Shown here: positions 6,606 to 9,372 of the stretch, in pieces
Layout: every line of letters starts with the position of its first letter
How positions within the stretch are numbered: position 1 is the first letter of the stretch
Assembly (NCBI GenBank): GCA_021792235.1
Contig: JAJYVC010000045.1
Coordinates: forward strand, 1-9,372
DNA length: 9,372 nucleotides
Source: Microcaldota archaeon
GTDB taxonomy: Archaea; Micrarchaeota; Micrarchaeia; Micrarchaeales; CABMGC01
Reading direction: 5' to 3'
The notes under the pieces: model-generated
Database searches by the model: none
The model's input: only the letters and a program-made list of their open reading frames with translations
What the model was told of the DNA's origin: nothing
Program-made: the position numbers and the translations under genes

Positions 6606-7070
6606 ATGGCAAGAATGCACACTGGAAAGCACGGCAAGGCAAAGTCAAGGAAGCCCGACGTGCCTCTTGGCACAAGGCCTGAAGGCTTCGCCCTCAGCGA
6701 AGAGCAGATAACCAAGCTTGTGGTAGACTATGCAAAGCAGGGAATGCATCAGGCGCAAATAGGGCAGAGGCTGAAGGATGAGCATTCCGTGCCTTACGTA
6801 AAGCAGATATTCAACAAGAGGCTTGGCGGACTGCTCGTCGAGAATGGATTCAAGGTAGATATACCTCAGGACATGATGGATCTGCTGACAAAAGCGATAA
6901 AGCTTAGGAGACACATAGAGAGAAACCACAACGACACACATAATAAGACAAGCCTGCAGAGGGTTGAAGCAAAGATATGGAGACTGAGCAATTACTACAA
7001 GCGCTATGGCAAGCTGCCTAGCGACTGGAAGTATGACCCAGCAAAGGTTGCACTTATTATAAAGAGCTGA
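6606..7070 (+). CDS. rps15: 30S ribosomal protein S15 (archaeal/eukaryotic S13e type)
   Basis: This 154-residue protein binds 16S rRNA in the central domain of the small subunit. It begins with MARMHTGKHGKAKSRKP, the archaeal/eukaryotic N-terminal extension absent from bacterial S15. The S15 core follows, with LRRHIERNHNDTHNK, SLQRVEAKIWRLSNYYKR and GKLPSDWKYDP near the C-terminus. The length is normal for archaea. ATG 6606 is the only sensible start; upstream bases offer just a weak GTG match to the anti-SD. It is the first gene of an operon with S3Ae, which follows after four bases, and it diverges from valS. Confidence 0.97.
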   Translation: MARMHTGKHGKAKSRKPDVPLGTRPEGFALSEEQITKLVVDYAKQGMHQAQIGQRLKDEHSVPYVKQIFNKRLGGLLVENGFKVDIPQDMMDLLTKAIKLRRHIERNHNDTHNKTSLQRVEAKIWRLSNYYKRYGKLPSDWKYDPAKVALIIKS

Positions 7071-7074
7071 GCTT

Positions 7075-7635
7075 ATGGCGTCAAAGTCTGGAGAAAAATG
7101 GAAGAGCAAGGTGTGGTTCAACGTATACCCACCAAAGCTTCTGGGGGAGTCTGCCATAGGCGAGATACCTGCGAACGACGAGAAGGGAGTTATGGGCAGG
7201 CTCATAAAAGTAAGCATGTCATGGATAACGCATAAGCCCGAACATTCGTTCATGCTTGTTGGTCTGCGGGTGAAGTCGGTAAGCGGCAACAGCGCGAATA
7301 CCGAACTAGACTACATAGAGCAGACCTACAGCTACATACACTCGCTGATAAGAAGGCACTCGAGCGCGATCTACACTGTGGACAGCTTGACTGACAAGTC
7401 CGGCAGGAATTTCGTACTTAAGCTTCTTGCAGTCACATCTGGAAAGATAAGGACCCCGAAGAAGACAGCAATAAGGAAGTCTCTCGGCGATTTTACCAAG
7501 GAGTTCTCTTCATCGCACACTGTGGAGGAGTTCCTCAACGCCATGCTGGACAACAGCTTCCAGTCTGAAGCAATACGCAGGGTCACAAACATAGCGCACG
7601 TGAGCAAGCTTGAACTAAAGAGGATAGAGCTCTAA
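7075..7635 (+). CDS. rps3ae: 30S ribosomal protein S3Ae (eS1)
   Basis: This is a 186-residue archaeal/eukaryotic-specific small-subunit protein (eS1 family) located near the mRNA exit platform. KWKSKVWFNVYPPKLLG at the N-terminus, IGEIPANDEKGVMGR, and the later DKSGRNFVLKLLAVTSGKI and KTAIRKSLGDF segments are family hallmarks. It is slightly shorter than many archaeal homologues but ends in the usual basic KLELKRIEL strand, so it is not truncated. ATG 7075 lies four bases after the S15 stop, with no clear Shine-Dalgarno of its own, so it probably depends on coupling to S15. The downstream gene converges on it with only seven bases between. Confidence 0.96.
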   Translation: MASKSGEKWKSKVWFNVYPPKLLGESAIGEIPANDEKGVMGRLIKVSMSWITHKPEHSFMLVGLRVKSVSGNSANTELDYIEQTYSYIHSLIRRHSSAIYTVDSLTDKSGRNFVLKLLAVTSGKIRTPKKTAIRKSLGDFTKEFSSSHTVEEFLNAMLDNSFQSEAIRRVTNIAHVSKLELKRIEL

Positions 7636-7642
7636 CCACTGA

Positions 7643-8002
7643 TTATGCTGCATCCTTCAGCTTGATCTTGAGAACTTCTGCGAGCACTATGGCATTATTG
7701 TGCTTTTCGTCCTTTGATGAGTAAAGTATCGTTATGTCTGTAGACTTTACCATTGCAACAAGTTCAAGCAGATGCTTGTTGCCGTCCAGCTCCTTCCTGT
7801 ACTTCTTCTGAAATCCCTCCCATTTACCTGGTTCGTGGTTGAACCAGTGCCTCAGGTCATCGCTTGGAGCTATGTCCTTCATCCAGAGATCTATGTTCGC
7901 CGTACTCCTCTTCACGCCCCTGGGCCAGAGCCTGTCAACGAATACCCTTTTACCATCAGTTATGCTGGGTTTGTCGTATATCCTCTTCAGCCCAATCAGC
8001 AT
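7643..8002 (-). CDS. DUF488 / YeaO-like family protein
   Basis: This 119-residue small soluble protein belongs to the DUF488 (COG3189, YeaO-like) family, whose biochemical role is not established. The hallmarks are all present: LKRIYD at the N-terminus, RVFVDRLWPRGV (about residues 19-30), a W-K-IAPS-LRHWFNHEPGKW stretch, and ITILYSSKDEKHNNAIVL near the end. The length is normal. ATG 8002 is the start; a TTG one codon upstream is unlikely because the predicted leader is only a few bases. There is no signal peptide. It converges on S3Ae and diverges from the debranching gene, with its own promoter. Sporadic presence in many genomes suggests mobility in general, but I see no mobile element beside this copy. 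Confidence 0.93.
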   Translation of the reverse strand: MLIGLKRIYDKPSITDGKRVFVDRLWPRGVKRSTANIDLWMKDIAPSDDLRHWFNHEPGKWEGFQKKYRKELDGNKHLLELVAMVKSTDITILYSSKDEKHNNAIVLAEVLKIKLKDAA

Positions 8003-8031
8003 CAAAGCACGAAAGTTATATGTTTGGTAGC

Positions 8032-8041
8032 GTATTTAAAG
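8032..8041 (-). promoter_or_regulatory. TATA box of the DUF488 gene
   Basis: The minus strand reads CTTTAAATAC, close to the archaeal consensus. Its centre is about 34 bases before ATG 8002, so the transcript would begin near 8009 with a leader of about seven bases. Confidence 0.6.
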
Positions 8042-8090
8042 TTTTGCCGAATACAGCGCAGAATGCAAAACGTGGACTTTTGGAGTTAAG

Positions 8091-8100
8091 TCTTTTAAAG
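8091..8100 (+). promoter_or_regulatory. TATA-like element of the debranching gene
   Basis: TCTTTTAAAG lies about 36 bases before GTG 8132 and predicts a transcript start near 8122. The leader would be about ten bases, with only a weak GTTGAT match to the anti-SD. The 129-base gap between the DUF488 gene and this gene holds the two separate promoters and nothing else that I can recognise. Confidence 0.5.
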
Positions 8101-8131
8101 ATAGAATTTGAGTAGTAAGTGTTGATGCGTT

Positions 8132-9372
8132 GTGGTAGTTGTGGTTAAGAACAGCGATGCTGATGTCTCAAGAGGCGCTTCTAATCTGACATCGGTGAGC
8201 TCTGGCCAGATAAAGTCAGGCATAGAGGCGATGCACAGATACATGTTGACTCTCAAGGATAAATCAGGGGATTACTACCACGCAGGCATAAAGCCAGATA
8301 ACCACCTTGATAAAGGCGGAAACTTTGATTACCTGTTCGGAAGGGACTCTGAAATATTTGCGCTTGAGCGCATGGACCGTGATACTGAAGTTGCCAGGAG
8401 CACCTTGAAGGCGCTATCGGCTTTGCAAGGCTCAAGGACTGACCCATTGAACGGTGAGCAACCTGGTAAGATACTTCATGAGATGCCATCGTTCAACAAA
8501 CCGAACATCGCATGGCTGCATCAGGGATCCCCAGTATACTTTTCGGTTGATAGCACGCCCCTATTCCTCGTGCTTTTTGCAGATTATTACAGTATAACCG
8601 GTGATCCGGCATTCAAGCAGAATGCTGTAAGGGCTATAGAGTGGCTGCTGAATTATGGAATTAGGGACGGCTTCCTTAGATACGACAAGCCATCGAAAGG
8701 CATGGGCCTCCTAAGCCAGAGCTGGAAGGATGGGATAGGGAACGCACTTGAAGATCTGGCGTCCCCTGTAGCCATTGTCGAGGTTCAGGGATATGCATAT
8801 GCTGCTTTATCATCTAGGACATTGCAGAGTATGGCCGCGGAGAGTGATCCGACTCTGGCCGCAAGGATGAAGACTGCTGCAGCGAAACTCAAGGAAAGAT
8901 TCAACAGAGAGTTCTGGTCGGAAAAGGACCAATTCTATTACCTTGCAATAGACGGAGATGGGAATAAGGTAATGAAGATAGCAAGCAATTCTGGCCACCT
9001 CCTATATACGGGAATAATGGTCAGGGAGCAGGCCGATGCTGTCGTGAAAAGGCTCTTCATGCCGGACATGATAACAAAGTACGGGATAAGGACCCATTCT
9101 GAGCTTGAACCTGATTTCAATCCTTTCGAATACCAGCGTGGATCAGTATGGCCACATGACAACTGGATGATAGCCATGGGCCTCAAGAAGCTCGGATATA
9201 ATGCAGAATATTCCAGGTTAAGGGACATGGTGCTCGAAGTATGGAATGACTTTGAATCCGCACCCGAATACGTTCCTGTTGGCGCAGGCTCAAACAACAG
9301 ATCGGCGATAGAGCTGGATGACCAGAGGCTGGTATCCCCGCCTTGCAATCCACAGTTGTGGACTGTAGGAGC
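8132..9372 (+). CDS. Glycogen debranching enzyme-like amylo-alpha-1,6-glucosidase barrel (GH133-type), cut by right edge
   Basis: An open frame runs from GTG 8132 to the window end (413 codons visible); TGA at 8123-8125 closes it upstream. The protein matches the (alpha/alpha)6 catalytic barrel of amylo-alpha-1,6-glucosidases, which release glucose from alpha-1,6 branch points of glycogen-like glucans. Motifs in order: LFGRDSE (Asp72), GEQPGKILHE, SVDSTPLFL, QSWKDG (Asp200, likely general acid), VEVQGYAYAAL (216-226), YQRGSVWPHDN (334-344), APEYVPV (Glu379, matching the PELF catalytic Glu), and PPCNPQLW near the edge. No signal peptide is visible, so it is probably cytoplasmic. The barrel starts within about 25 residues, so the usual N-terminal GDE domain is missing. 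GTG 8141 is an alternative start that removes three Val codons. A related glucoamylase-type glucan or trehalose hydrolase is possible. The final helix and stop lie outside the window. Confidence 0.88.
   Translation, partial: MVVVVKNSDADVSRGASNLTSVSSGQIKSGIEAMHRYMLTLKDKSGDYYHAGIKPDNHLDKGGNFDYLFGRDSEIFALERMDRDTEVARSTLKALSALQGSRTDPLNGEQPGKILHEMPSFNKPNIAWLHQGSPVYFSVDSTPLFLVLFADYYSITGDPAFKQNAVRAIEWLLNYGIRDGFLRYDKPSKGMGLLSQSWKDGIGNALEDLASPVAIVEVQGYAYAALSSRTLQSMAAESDPTLAARMKTAAAKLKERFNREFWSEKDQFYYLAIDGDGNKVMKIASNSGHLLYTGIMVREQADAVVKRLFMPDMITKYGIRTHSELEPDFNPFEYQRGSVWPHDNWMIAMGLKKLGYNAEYSRLRDMVLEVWNDFESAPEYVPVGAGSNNRSAIELDDQRLVSPPCNPQLWTVG

Noticed and set aside
8125..8148. Seven-codon open frame MRCGSCG just upstream of and overlapping the debranching gene start
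   Set aside because: It overlaps the GTG start region, is too short to judge, and follows no convincing ribosome binding site. Its Cys-Gly look is probably chance in a GTTGTGG-type repeat.
1..9372. tRNA or rRNA genes, CRISPR arrays, toxin-antitoxin or defence cassettes
   Set aside because: I looked for cloverleaf motifs, regularly spaced repeats and recognisable system genes on both strands and found none. All long stretches are filled by the listed genes.

Overview
The window is archaeal. It carries the archaeal-type ribosomal proteins S15 and S3Ae as a pair, an archaeal-type valyl-tRNA synthetase, and genes preceded by TATA boxes 25-30 bases before very short or absent leaders. Arg and Ile codons are mostly AGG and ATA, and Shine-Dalgarno sites match an anti-SD ending in CACCTCC. 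A mid-GC euryarchaeon is likely. A Thermoplasmata-like or Micrarchaeota-like lineage is my best guess, from the ValRS style and the mix of genes, but one window cannot prove it.

Layout. Bases 2-397 hold the C-terminal part of a DDE (IS5/IS4-like) transposase cut by the left edge. A minus-strand single-domain parvulin prolyl isomerase (458-733) follows. It shares one symmetrical TATA box with a plus-strand ABC export operon (ATPase 797-1630, permease 1620-2342). That operon runs tail to tail into a second, paralogous ABC operon on the minus strand (permease 2339-3085, ATPase 3066-3992), and the two permease stop codons interlock in TTAG. Valyl-tRNA synthetase (4039-6411, minus) lies upstream of the second ABC operon. 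A promoter region with a perfect 14-base palindromic TATA element separates it from the divergent S15-S3Ae operon (6606-7635, plus). A DUF488/YeaO-like gene (7643-8002, minus) converges on S3Ae. Divergent from it is a GH133-type glycogen debranching (amylo-alpha-1,6-glucosidase) barrel that starts at a GTG near 8132 and runs off the right edge.

How the genes work together. The two ABC operons each encode one ATPase and one six-helix ABC-2 permease, so each could make a complete exporter; mixed complexes are possible but unproven. ValRS, S15 and S3Ae are translation genes with a shared divergent control region. The parvulin, DUF488 and debranching genes are accessory functions with no visible link to one another.

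I saw no tRNA, rRNA, CRISPR array or defence cassette. Nothing here is clearly a new system. The most unusual items are the inverted ABC pair, the stand-alone debranching barrel without its usual N-terminal domain, the ValRS that lacks cysteines at expected zinc-knuckle positions, and the two bidirectional TATA elements.
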